Source: Taxawa tesnikishii (nom. ined.) (taxonomy: Eukaryota; Ascomycota; Dothideomycetes; Dothideales). From it: DNA of 64,000 bases. Both the position numbers and the translations under genes were made by a program. The number at the start of each line of letters is the position of its first letter. Position 1 is the first letter of the stretch. Below are positions 34,549 to 44,877 of this stretch, one piece after another. The notes under the pieces are model-generated. The model had not been told where the DNA came from. It worked only from the letters and a program-made list of their open reading frames with translations, and made no database searches. The DNA is taken from assembly GCA_030247885.1 (NCBI GenBank), contig JAPDRO010000003.1, positions 1,178,001-1,242,000 on the forward strand, in the 5' to 3' direction.

Positions 34549-35136
34549 ACACGGAGATCCCGTCAACAAAGTGCCTGTTGGCAATGCACACATTAAAGTT
34601 CGATCTGAGTCAATTTTTTTCTCTCTCCCATGATGAGTGCAGATGTATTGAAGCACTGTACGTCTGCTTGCGGCGTTTTCGGGAAAGCGAGTGGCGAATG
34701 GACAGAGATGAAAGGCGTTTATGGAAGGGGGACTTACCACGGAAAAACGAAGACGGAGTCACAACTGGTACCAATCCGGGAAAGCGTACGATCTTAACGG
34801 TCTTTGAGCGGCGGAAGAGAGAAGAGAGATACCCAACCATATCTATGCAGCTAGGTTCGCTAATTGAAAAGTGAGGGAAATAACAAATGACTTCCCATTC
34901 TTGTTGTCTCTGGTCGAAGGAAACTGAGGGACATGTCACCGCCAGCCGATTCCCCTTCGTGTTGTCCAGGCTCAACCCACCCAACCCCAAGCAAGAAGAC
35001 GAGACAACAGCACAAACATCTCTCGAAGCCGTTACCGGCATGCAAAGAAGTAGTTCTCCCGCTTGGAAGTCCCTAACCCAAGGGGTGTCCCGTCCTTACA
35101 GCTCACCACTCCACGGACACCACTAGTGCTTCCAGC
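34549..35136. other. intergenic between convergent genes
   Basis: The 3' ends of the rhomboid and C2H2 genes face each other here. Overlapping open frames on both strands (34578-34874, 34610-35041) look accidental. Confidence 0.45.
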
Positions 35137-36893
35137 TCACGCATATCTCACCGTACTCGTAGTCGGCAGCTTGGCCTGGAACTTGATATCCATGATGCCG
35201 TGGGGAACTCGTCATCGACTTTCACGGCCTTGATGTTCCCATCTCTGCCTTCCGTCTTATAGCCATGAACACGGCTCTGGCCCTCGACGTACCTAGCGTC
35301 AAGGAATCCTCCCGTGACTTCGTCCAGCGCCTTGGCCATATCCTCGCTCCGCGCGAAGTGACACTTCTTGCTGCCGCGCATGCCGCTCTCGATGTGCTGG
35401 ACCAGCGCAACGGTGGTCTGGAACAGCTTCTTGCAGCTTGGGCAGGTGATTTGCGCGTTGCCGTGCGAGTAGCGCAGGTGCCCGCTGATCTCATCGGCGG
35501 TGTCGAGGGCGTTTTCACATCCGGGGAAGGGACACATGTACTTGCCAATGACGGAGTGTAGGAAGCGTTGGGCGTCGTACTCATCGCTGGTGGGGTCCCA
35601 GAAGCGCGCGCGGAAGAGGTTTGTGCGGTCATCTTCGCGCTGATTGCGTGCTTTGGCGGCAAGAATGGCGTCCCAGTCCACTGGAGAAGGAGTAGGCTGA
35701 GCGTTGGGGAACAAGGCGGAGGAGGTCGCACCAGTGCTCCATGCCTTGGGTGTTGCCTTGGCTGAGGCGGAAGAGATGGAAGCTGCATTGTTAACGTCAT
35801 TGACAAGAGTTGAAGAGCTTGAGGAAGTCCTGGCCGAGGTGCGACCCAGGGAAGGGTAGCCCTCTGTATAGACCAGACCAGTACCAGTGGGGGAAGTGAC
35901 AGCGCTACGGTCAGGAGGCGTGGTGCGTCCGATAGAAGAGGACCTCGAGCCGATTGAGATGCTTGCAATGCCCTCGTTCAGTGTGTTGTTCAGGGCGCTA
36001 GGTAGCTTGGGCCAGGTCTCGTGGGTCTCTCTCTTGACTGACAGCGGGACACTCATGTCCATGATGTTGGTTTCCGCTTGAGACTAACGCCTCCGGCAGT
36101 GGCTTGTCCTGGCTCGTCGGTGTCAAGAAGACTAACACCGCCCGTGTTTGCCTGGCCCTCCAGCTCTTCGTCTTTGATCAGTCCTGGGGAAGGATTATCG
36201 GTCGCGAATGCCTTGTTGATTCTCAGATTCTCGGCGAACAAGTGAGGAGCCTGCATGATCTGCTTGACGACATGCTTCTGCTGGCGCTCGGCTATGAACT
36301 CCTTCTTCGGGATGTACATGCAGCTACCCTCCTCGAGGTGGCGAATGAGGCCGCTTGGACGGGCGAAGATGTGTGGGCATTCTTCGCGGACGGGCGTGCG
36401 CGTGTTCGGATCCACTACGATCTTGAAGCCGGGACATCTAATCTCCTGGTCTGCTTGGTGAAACTGCAGAAAAGGAAAGTCAGCTTCCGGCGCGCCGATA
36501 CCGCCTGTGAGAGCAGCTTCCTGCGTACGTGCTCGTTGGAAATCGCACGGCAGCAGGAATTGAGTCGCTCACGACAGTACGGACTCACCTGTCTGCGATG
36601 GTGGTCGCGACCACTGAGGCTTCCGAACTCCTCACCGCAGAACTCACAGACGACGTGCTTCATTTTTTCTTCTTCATGTTCTTTCCCTCTCCGACGAGCC
36701 AGTAAGCCATGGTGTCGACCTTGTGCTGGAGCAGATGCTCCCAGTCCTTGCAGTCGACGTCGCATCGCTTGCAGTAGTGGTGGCTGGCTTCTCTGATCTT
36801 ATGATCCTTCGTCTCCTGCTCGGTGTCGAAGGAAAGGAAGCAGTCATGGTAGGTGCACTTGTGCGGCTTGAGCGGATCGAGTGGAGCGACCAT
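35137..36893 (-). CDS. multi-C2H2 zinc-finger protein
   Basis: Two exons (36893..36589, 36463..35137), about 544 aa. It has C2H2-like fingers at its N-terminus (HKCTYHDCFLSFDTEQETKD, HHYCKRCDVDCKDWEHLLQH, HVVCEFCGEEFGSLSGRDHH), a conserved module (CPHIFARPSGLIRHLEEGSC), a disordered Ser/Thr-rich middle, and further fingers near the end (YMCPFPGCENALDTADEISG, ITCPSCKKLFQTTVALVQH). Such proteins are frequent in filamentous fungi and poorly studied; DNA or RNA binding is likely, by inference. One base is missing at three places: a T6 run (36663-36668), a T3 run (36071-36073, less sure) and a G4 run (35202-35205), plus-strand letters. With them both exons close. A GAGAAAGC repeat lies about 230 bp before the start. 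Confidence 0.78.
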
Positions 36894-37126
36894 GGTGACG
36901 GCCAACTGTAAGCTAGGAGTCAGAGAGGCGGACGGAATGAAAGATGTTGGTTATGGAAGCGCGCGGCAAGTGGCAGCAGCGCAGTCGTTGAAGGCCAAGC
37001 GAGAGAGGCCGAGCAAGGTGTGGGTGATGTTGTGGTGTTGCAGGCGAATGATGTTGAGGAAGATGCTGTTGGTGCAAGGAGAAGGGAAGGGAAGAGAGAA
37101 GAGAGAAGAAAGAAGAAAGAAGATAG

Positions 37127-37214
37127 GAGAAAGCGAGAAAGCGAGAAAGCGAGAAAGCGAGAAAGCGAGAAAGCGAGAAAGCGAGAAAGCGAGAAAGCGA
37201 GAAAGCGAGAAGGC
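37127..37214. repeat. (GAGAAAGC)n minisatellite
   Basis: Ten perfect head-to-tail copies of GAGAAAGC (37127-37206) and an eleventh with one change (37207-37214), preceded by about 50 bp of GA-rich DNA. The array lies about 234 to 321 bp upstream of the C2H2 protein's ATG, in its leader or promoter. The purine-only tract with a C every eighth base could affect chromatin or transcript structure; I see no coding role. Confidence 0.95.
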
Positions 37215-37545
37215 GATGGTGCCAGGCAACAGCAAGAAGCTTGGACCCCGAGCGCTTTCCAAAAGGGAAGGAATGACCCAGCCAAGATAGCCGGCCGCGC
37301 TCACTTCCCAGTTGATCACACGCAAGCGAGTCCACAGGGAAACCTGGACAAAGGCCCATAGATGCTCGAACGAAGCGAGAGTAGGACGTACGCAACTTGC
37401 AGTGCCTGTTCGTGCCACGTATTGTCATCGAGAACTGAAGCCTCGGCAGATGCATATGAAGAAAACTCGTGTAGAAGATTCACTTCGTGACCATGTGGAC
37501 CAGACCATGCCCATATCCACGAACACACAAAAGTCACTCCAATTA

Positions 37546-37561
37546 CCCCCCCCCCCCCCCC
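37546..37561. repeat. 16-base poly-C run
   Basis: A run of sixteen C between the C2H2 gene and the hypothetical gene. It shows that long homopolymers are recorded in this sequence, although the true length of such a run is hard to read. Confidence 0.95.
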
Positions 37562-37677
37562 ACCTCCCCATGCACCAACGCACCTAACCGCCCACCCTCA
37601 GTTGCCGCGCTTGACGACCCTCTTGACCCACCGGCCCGCTTCCTGGGCGCAAGACACGAGCCATTTCAAGCGGCCTT

Positions 37678-38241
37678 TCACCCCTTCTCCCTCCCCTGCC
37701 TCAATGCCAAGTCTTCCTCAACCTCAGCCATCTGACTGAGCTGGGAGATCTGGCGTCTGGTGCCCATGCGGACTCTCTCTTGTCTCTCCCGCACGGAGAG
37801 GGGACGATCGGAGCGGGCGAGCAGTTGCTCGCGGCTGAGCTGATTGCCGCTTGGACTTGTGATGACGGCGTTTTCGGACATGCGATATGGATCGAGAAGA
37901 TCCGAGAGGTGGTGCTTGAGGGGCCGCGGTGCGGGCTTGGTGATGCGTTGTGGGTTGTGCGGCGCCTCATCTGAGCCGCTGGTCATGAGGAAGTCAGCGA
38001 GATCGCCGGTGCTTCTGTGGACGCGTGCATCACGGGCCATGTGGGAGCTGCGTGAGTTGACAGGCGCAGGCAGTGGCACAGCAGCAAGGCCATTCAGATT
38101 GTTCAGGCTCGGAGAGCGCGAGATTGGCCGCGGAGCGGGCCCTGGTGGCGGCAATGGGGAATCGGAGACGGAGGACGCAGGGGACGCGACAGCAGAAGCA
38201 GCGGACTCATTGTGAGTTGGTTTGGAGGTTCGAACGCCCAT
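37678..38241 (-). CDS. hypothetical protein, Ser/Pro-rich
   Basis: A single open frame of 187 aa starting at 38241. The first 90 residues are disordered and rich in Ser, Pro and Ala, followed by a polar, charged part (HHLSDLLDPYRMSENAVITS, SREQLLARSDRPLSVRERQE) with RRQISQLSQMAEVEEDLALR near the end, likely helical. The conserved-looking C-terminal half suggests a real protein. I do not recognise the family, and no membrane span or signal peptide is present. Confidence 0.55.
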   Translation of the reverse strand: MGVRTSKPTHNESAASAVASPASSVSDSPLPPPGPAPRPISRSPSLNNLNGLAAVPLPAPVNSRSSHMARDARVHRSTGDLADFLMTSGSDEAPHNPQRITKPAPRPLKHHLSDLLDPYRMSENAVITSPSGNQLSREQLLARSDRPLSVRERQERVRMGTRRQISQLSQMAEVEEDLALRQGREKG

Positions 38242-39656
38242 CTGTGCACAGTGGCAGCACGTGTGGTGTTGAAATAGTAGGAGCTTCTACAGAGACCGTG
38301 CTAGCACGGGACGGAAGCAGGAGTTGGTAGTTGAAGTTGAAGTTGTCGGTGTGGGCAATGATTTTTCTGTCGTTGTCGCTGTCGTCGTTTGTAGGAGAGG
38401 AGAAAGGGATGGAAATTTGCAGAAGAGAAGTTGACTGTGTGTGACGACCGGTGGCACGTCACGCGTTGCTGTGAATTACCAGCAATGTGACATCAGCCTG
38501 AAATCGGCGATGCTGTGTAGGAGGCAGTAATTACCGAGCTGAGGTGAGGTGAAGTGGAGCGGAGTGAGGTGAAAATAGAAGAGGTGGACGCCGAGGCTGG
38601 AGGAAGGGCAGTAATTCCAGGAGAAGTGGAACGATCAACCTACATACCACAATGCCCAAGCACAAACATGAACGTACAAGGGATACAGTACCATAGCACT
38701 GAAAGCTGGCAAACAACAACGGGGACCCTAAAATAAGGAGTGATGTTACTCAGCGTGATGGTCAGCTTGGGGAACGACAGACTGTATCCAGGCGAAGGGG
38801 CCAGTAAGCTGGCCGTAAGAGTGCTAGAAGGAACAGGCATTACCTTTGTGGTTGTCAAGGAGATGGGAAGACGAAGAGCGAGCAGGCTGAGAGGTGCTTC
38901 TAACTTCAAGATCAATACTTGCGGCTTGTGATACCGAAGCAATGGAAGTATTGTGTGGCTGATATCTTCATCTGGCATTGAAATCTCCGGCCTCTCCATA
39001 TCAGGCAGTATATCCACCAGGCGATCGATACGGCTAATGCACTGTGTTTGCCTCGTGTGTAGGAAGGCAGCGACGAAGCATCTGCTCCCATACAATAAGC
39101 TGTCAGCCAGAGAGTTAATGTCAGGAGCACCAAATGAATTGTAAAGTGTCTGGCATATTACAAAAAGAGGGAACACACAAATCATGCGAGAAAGAAGAGG
39201 AGAGATTACGTTCAATTTGAGAGAACAGTCGAACACCGAAATCCCGTTTTGTTCCTCACCTCTTCGTGCAATTCATGCTTCTGCTGTGACGACAACCACC
39301 ATGGACGGTCCCTTCCTTTTCGTACTGTATTGCAAGCAGCAAGAGACATTGAGTAAAACAACGTACCAAGACTCCAGTATTACAAGTTGCAAGGTCAACC
39401 GTTGCAGAGGACAGCGTAGATCAGCGTTGAAAGACACCACCGGTCCGCGAGCTGGAGGCCAGCCTTAGCCGTGTTTGTTGCCTCATAATGAGGGACATAG
39501 CTAGACCATGTTTCCAGCCCTCTGCTTCTGTCACTGCCCTTCTGCTGAACGTGGCTTGTTTGGACTTCGACATCTAAGTCTTCCCCTTCTTGAAAACTCT
39601 ACACACTGAAAGCCCGTTTCTCATTCGAAGGTGTAGTGCGTGTCTATATACACATT
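38242..39656. other. intergenic, nothing supported
   Basis: A 198-aa minus-strand frame (38640-39236) is rich in Leu, Ile and Val but shows no family resemblance, so I leave it out. The region holds the promoter of the hypothetical gene and the 3' end of the cyanase gene. Tandem GAGGTGAAGTG-like pieces at about 38540-38570 are short. Confidence 0.4.
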
Positions 39657-40230
39657 CTAGAAACGCGAATATGGGAGCCTGTTTGCTTACGTTAGCCCAC
39701 CCCTGCAATATGAAGCCCTGCAAGTTCCAGCTGTTTACGTACCACTTGCCCCTAAGGGTGATGACGGCCCAGTCACCCTTCTCGTCCGTCTCCTTCTCAA
39801 CCTTGGTGCTGAAGGTAATAGCGCTCATGATACCGTCACCGAACTTCTCGTTCAGGATAGCCTTGTACGCGTACCCGTAGTTCTGCACAATCTCATACAA
39901 CCGGTAGATCAAGGGCTCCTTCGGCGGCATCTCCATTTGCCTGCCACGGTCTGGCCAGCCGGCGAGTTGGTCCTCGAGCACCTCATGGGGGATCTCAAGG
40001 ATATCGGACAAGTTCTTGATGTCGTCTGGCGAAGCCTTGGCCTGGCCGTAGAATAGGGCAGCAACGGCGACCTCTTCGCGGCCGAGATGTTTGGCGATGG
40101 TCTCGAAAGAGAGGTTCTTCTTCTTCTTGGCCTCGAAGAGGGTTGGCGAGGAGGAGGGAGGCGCGGCACGATGGAGGTCTGCGAAGGTCAGATGCTGGCC
40201 ATTGACAGTGGAAGGGCTCTCTTCATACAT
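39657..40230 (-). CDS. cyn1: cyanate hydratase (cyanase)
   Basis: Cyanase turns cyanate and bicarbonate into ammonia and carbon dioxide (through carbamate), which detoxifies cyanate and frees nitrogen. Exons 40230..39743 and 39678..39657 give 169 aa. The N-terminal helix-turn-helix-like domain ([20 protein letters not shown]) is followed by the catalytic domain with the Arg and Glu ([19 protein letters not shown]) and Ser ([11 protein letters not shown]) that match E. coli R96, E99 and S122. The last intron leaves a 22-nt final exon that gives the family's LPYxRF ending. The ATG at 40230 fits the family length; residues 1-30 vary between species. The enzyme forms a decamer in the cytosol. No nitrogen-pathway neighbour is present. 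Confidence 0.93.
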
Positions 40231-41113
40231 CGAGAGTGGCGATGGGGAAGCCTGAAGAGGTGCCTGCTTGAGGAGCCATTGTTGCAGATGAAGGTGGTGA
40301 AGCTGGGGTAGTACTCGTATAGAGGTTGTTTATGGTATAGGTGGGGAGAAGCGCAGAGGAAGACAGAGCAGCGGTGGAGGCATGGCTGCTGCGTGCTCAA
40401 CTACTAAGTAGCTCAATGCCACTGCAACTCAACTCGTTCCCATTCGCACACGCACACGGAGGAGTGGAGCTGAGAGGGAGCGCGTGAGGGAGCTATTTGG
40501 AATGACTTCATACTGTTGCTGCCCCACCTGTTCCAGACTCGGCAGTCTCAGTCGCTACCCATTACCCATTACCCATTGCCCATGCAGAGGGAATGCCCGT
40601 GGCAGCACAGAGTTGATGCTTTCCCTTTCACGCAACAGCGACCAAGAAGAGGCCATGTCTCTGGACACGGCGGAGCATCGAGCATCGTGCATCTGCTGGC
40701 TCGGCTCGTTCTTGCTCTGTATCGCTGTTTACATTCACTTGAGTCGTAGCGATGGTGTCGGCACAGCCATCAACGCCCTAAAGAAGGTCCAGGTGGCTGA
40801 TATGGGCCGCGGTCGACAGACGTCACGGCGGCCTACAAGACCCTTTGATGCAAGACTCCTTCGCACGCGATAGCTCCGATCCTACTCTTGTGGACCAGCA
40901 TGTGATTCAGAAGATCTGTTGTCTGTCACTGCTGCTTCTGAAGCATTACCATAGCCGTCGTCTTCACTTCCTACCAGCACTTGCAGTGTGACGTGCCGTG
41001 ACTCTGTCACACCGCTAAACTTGTAGGCCTGAGCCCCAGCCGCATGCCTTTACCCCACTACATGATGTAGCTGTAGCGCTCCCTGCAACGTGCTAGCAGC
41101 CAGGTGCAGCAGC
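40231..41113. other. intergenic, divergent promoter region
   Basis: Between cyanase (minus) and phospholipase D (plus). Plus-strand frames at 40484-40873 are unrecognisable. A triple CCCATTA repeat lies at about 40557-40580. Confidence 0.5.
40557..40580. repeat. (CCCATTA)3 short tandem repeat
   Basis: Three tandem copies of CCCATTA (one base short of the vertebrate-type telomere unit CCCTAA in register but not the same sequence), in the promoter region between cyanase and phospholipase D. It is too short and diverged to call an interstitial telomere. Confidence 0.6.
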
Positions 41114-44100
41114 ATGGCCGGCCGCTACAACGACGACGACGACGACGAGCACCTGTCGTATGGCGAATACCATCCTCACCAAAACGACACCGACACCGAC
41201 AGAGGGCTCTTCGGCGACGTGCTTGGACGTCTAACCGCCCGCAATCGTAGACGCGAACCCGTAAGTCATCCTTGCCCTTCTTGGCAGTGCGTACCCAGTG
41301 CGCGTTTCAACCCGTCCTGTTTCCTGTTTCCTGTTTTCTGCTTTCAGCATCCTCTCTTCTCCCCTCCGCTTTCTGCTTCGCTGACCAATTCTTCAGCAAG
41401 ACCCTGCTCAATCCTACGATCCATTAGCATACCACGACCAGCCAGAGCAATCTCAACTCCAACCTCAACAGCCTTCATCGTCCAGCATGTCGTTCCTCTT
41501 CGACAAGGTGCATGCTGAGGTGCACAAGATTGGCAATGATTTAAAGGCAAAGGTCACAGGCCAAGGCGAGACTCACGCCCATACTCATCCAAGCGGCGAG
41601 TGTTCAGATGGTACCCACGCACACGACATGCATCGCTTCCAGAGCTTTGCACCGCAAAGAGTAGGAAATGACGTGAAGTGGTACGTCGATGCATGCGGGT
41701 ATATGTGGGCCGTCTCGGTTGCTTTGGAGAGGGCAAGGGAGTCCATATGGATCTTGGACTGTAAGGCCCAACGCCAGTTGTTGGTGTAGCAGGTGGCTGA
41801 ATTGAGTTTAGGGTGGCTGTCGCCCGAACTTTACCTCAGGAGACCACCAGCGAGGAACGAGCAGTACCGAATCGATCGCATGCTCCAGGCTGCTGCGCAG
41901 CGAGGGGTCAAGGTCAACATCATCGTATATAAAGAGGTGCGCTTTCGAACCGTGCGAACCCCTCCAACCGGCTGACTGTCTTGCAGGTTACCCAAGCATT
42001 GACCCGTAAGTACCTTAACCCCACCTTACCAGAGTATCTTCATTCCCTGTTGCCGAGCTCTACGGATCCAATAACGGCAGCGCTAACACGCTTGGGGCTG
42101 GACATAACATTCAAGTCCTTGGAAGAGCTCGAGAAGACCTACCCGCTGATTGAACCCCCAATTCCAGTTTCTTCGGCTCACACAAAGCATGCTCTTGAGG
42201 ATCTTCATCCCAACATCGCCGTCTTTCGGCATCCCGATCACCTACCGGACAAGCAAACCCTGGCTTCCTCCTTTTGGTCCTCCCTGAAAGGTCAAAGTTT
42301 GTCCGCAGCAAGTCTTGCCAAACTTCCTGGAGACGGTCTGAAGGCCATATACGGTGCAAACGAAGACACAGTGCTCTACTGGGCTCACCACGAGAAGCTG
42401 TGCCTTATTGATGGCACGATCGCCTTCATGGGAGGACTGGATCTCTGTTACGGGCGATGGGATACAAACCAGGTAGGAGTGAACGGGAGAGCACACACGC
42501 ATCAAGATGCTAAGTCGTACAGCACTCCATCGCAGACGCACATCCCGGAGACCTTGAGCGCATAGTTTTCCCTGGACAGGACTACAACAATGCCCGTATC
42601 ATGGACTTTCAAGATGTTCCGCACTGGCAGAACAACAAGCTCGACCGCAAGTGGAACTCCCGTATGGGCTGGTCAGATGTATCCATCTGCTTGACCGGAC
42701 CTGTAGTAGAGGACCTCAAAGCACACTTTGTCCAACGGTGGAACTTTATCTACAGGGAGAAGTACGATGTGCGATCGGACGTTCGTTACCATCTGCTGGA
42801 GTATCGTGAAGACCGGGAAGGCATCGTTGGTCATGGCTTTCATCAAGACGCCTACGGCGGAGCGGAGCAAGCGCCACCGCAGCATGAGCACTTCCACGAA
42901 AGGATGCGCGAACGTTACGAAGAGGGACGTGGCATGTTTGAGAACGAAAGAGACCAATGGAGACAACGCTTCACAGGTGACGACCGCGGCCCTGACGAAG
43001 TGCCGAGAGGCATGCAGTGTCAGGTAAGTTACGATGTTGAGGAAGCAGGGAAGCTAGAGGAGCTAAGTGCTGGACCAGATCATGCGAAGCTGCGCCAAAT
43101 GGAGTCACGGTGTCCCGGTTGAGCACTCTATTGCCAATGCATACATCGAGACCATTCGCAACAGCAAGCACTTTGTCTACATCGAAAATCAGTTCTTCAT
43201 CACCGCTACAAACGAAAATAAGAAAGCAATGAAGAACAAGATTGGCGAGGCCATGGTTGAACGCATTGTCCGTGCGGCCAGAAACGGCGAGCCTTACAAG
43301 ATGATCATCGCCATCCCAGCAATTCCAGCGTTTGCTGGAGACCTCAAGAGTGACGATGCGCTGAGCACCCGCGCTATCATGGAGTTCCAATACAATTCGA
43401 TCAATCGCGGCCACGGTGCTTCCATCATGGAGCGCATCGCCCGTGAAGGCGTTGATCCAATGCAATACATCCGCTTCTACAACCTGCGTAACTACGACCG
43501 CATCAACTCAAGTAGCATCATGCGCCAGGCTGAACAAGAAAGCGGCGTCAACTACGATGATGCTCGTCGCGGTTACGACCAGCGATACGGCAACGCGGGC
43601 TTTGGTGGTGATCCCGGCCGGTCTCAGGAGCCATACAACGAGCAACAGTACGATCAATATGACCGATACCAGGAGGCGACTCAACGCATCAACGACCGTC
43701 AAGGTCTGGGCAACGGACGCTGGGACTCTGTCGCAGAATGCTACATGCTTGGCGGTGAAGACATCAGAAATGTACCATGGGAGGATGGCTCGACGAACGA
43801 GATGGACGCCTTTGTGTCGGAAGAGCTCTACATCCACTCCAAGCTCCTGATTGCCGATGACCGCGTGGTCATCTGCGGCTCCGCCAATCTCAATGATCGC
43901 AGTCAACTCGGCGACCACGACTCGGAAATCGCAATCTGCATTCAAGACCCCATGGAGGTTGATTCCAGAATGGCAGGCCGTCCCTGGCGCGCCACCCGCT
44001 TCGCTGCCTCTCTCCGCCGCCAGTTGTTCCGCAAGCACCTCGGCCTTATCCCGCCTCAGAACTACACGCGCCCGGACCGTAACTTCATGCCCATCGGCGA

Positions 44101-44542
44101 GCCCAACGCATATGACTGGGGCAGCCGCGAGGACGAGATGGTTGTCGATCCATTAGGCGACGAGTTCCAGACCATGTGGAACAACATCGCGCGCACTAAC
44201 ACCGAGTGTTTCGAGCGCGTATTCCATCCCGTGCCTACCGACAAGGTGCGCACATGGAAGCAATACGACGAATACTACGAGCGCTTCTTCGTCAATGAGA
44301 AGGAGGTCGAGGAAAAGGGCAAGGAAAAGGGTAAGGAACCTTCTAGGCCGAGCACATGGAAGTGGGGCCATGTCGTTGCCGAAGACTTCGCCCCGGGAGA
44401 GGAAGGTCTGAGGCAGGTCAAGGACGTCTTGAGTCGGGTCCAGGGCACGCTGGTCGAAATGCCTTTGCTGTTCTTGAATGACGAGGATATTGCCAAAGAG
44501 GGCCTAGGATTGAATGCGTTCACGGAGGATGTGTATACCTGA
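41114..44542 (+). CDS. phospholipase D (HKD superfamily)
   Basis: The enzyme hydrolyses phosphatidylcholine-type lipids to phosphatidic acid at membranes. Seven exons: 41114..41260, 41397..41760, 41812..41936, 41987..42005, 42168..42472, 42523..43023, 43079..44542; 974 aa, all phases closing. The fourth exon is only 19 nt. Both catalytic HKD motifs are intact: HHEKLCLIDGTIAFMGGLDL and HSKLLIADDRVVICGSANLN. Other landmarks are GYMWAVSVALERARESIWIL, VKVNIIVYKEVTQALTLSSA and FVYIENQFFITAT. The N-terminus is acidic and Gln-rich without a visible PX or PH domain, so it is the shorter fungal PLD type rather than full-length yeast Spo14. The start is chosen at 41114 (CAGCATGG) and the exon 1 junction is the least certain. 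No base seems missing anywhere in 3.4 kb. Confidence 0.92.
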
Positions 44543-44877
44543 GCGGCCATGACATGATCTTGGATAGCGTACGACCTAATGAGGAAATGCATCTACACCA
44601 CGAAAAACCTGCTGATGGTGTCTTCTACGTATCTCCAATGGGAATGGCAAGTATAGAGACGGCCTGTATGCACATCCGAGGAATGGATGCTGATGCTTTG
44701 ATTTGTTTTTCGCGCAATGTGCAGTACTGACATTCCTGTTTGCTAGCTTTTCTGGCAGTCTCCAAGCAGCCATATCAACTTGTTGTTGAGAAAAACGAAA
44801 CTAAGATGTATGAATTGAGCACCGACGTGTCCCAGAGCGCTACACTACCCAACACACAACCGAACCGAGAACGACCG
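44543..44877. other. intergenic between convergent genes
   Basis: The 3' ends of phospholipase D and the large membrane protein face each other. Nothing else is seen. Confidence 0.5.

Larger units (their letters stand above)
36894..37677. other. promoter/leader region with simple repeats
   Basis: Upstream of the C2H2 gene (minus) and downstream of the hypothetical gene at 37678-38241 (minus). It holds a GA-rich tract, a (GAGAAAGC)10 array and a 16-base C run, listed separately. Long open frames across the array come only from the repeat having no stops. Confidence 0.6.

Noticed and set aside
36913-37455. Long frames with repeated FLAFSLSR text
   Set aside because: They come only from the GAGAAAGC array, whose units contain no stop in any frame.
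38640-39236. 198-aa hydrophobic minus-strand frame
   Set aside because: No recognisable family, no splice context and mixed composition; it looks like a chance frame in AT-richer spacer.
40557-40580. Interstitial telomere repeat
   Set aside because: The unit is CCCATTA, not CCCTAA, and only three copies are present.
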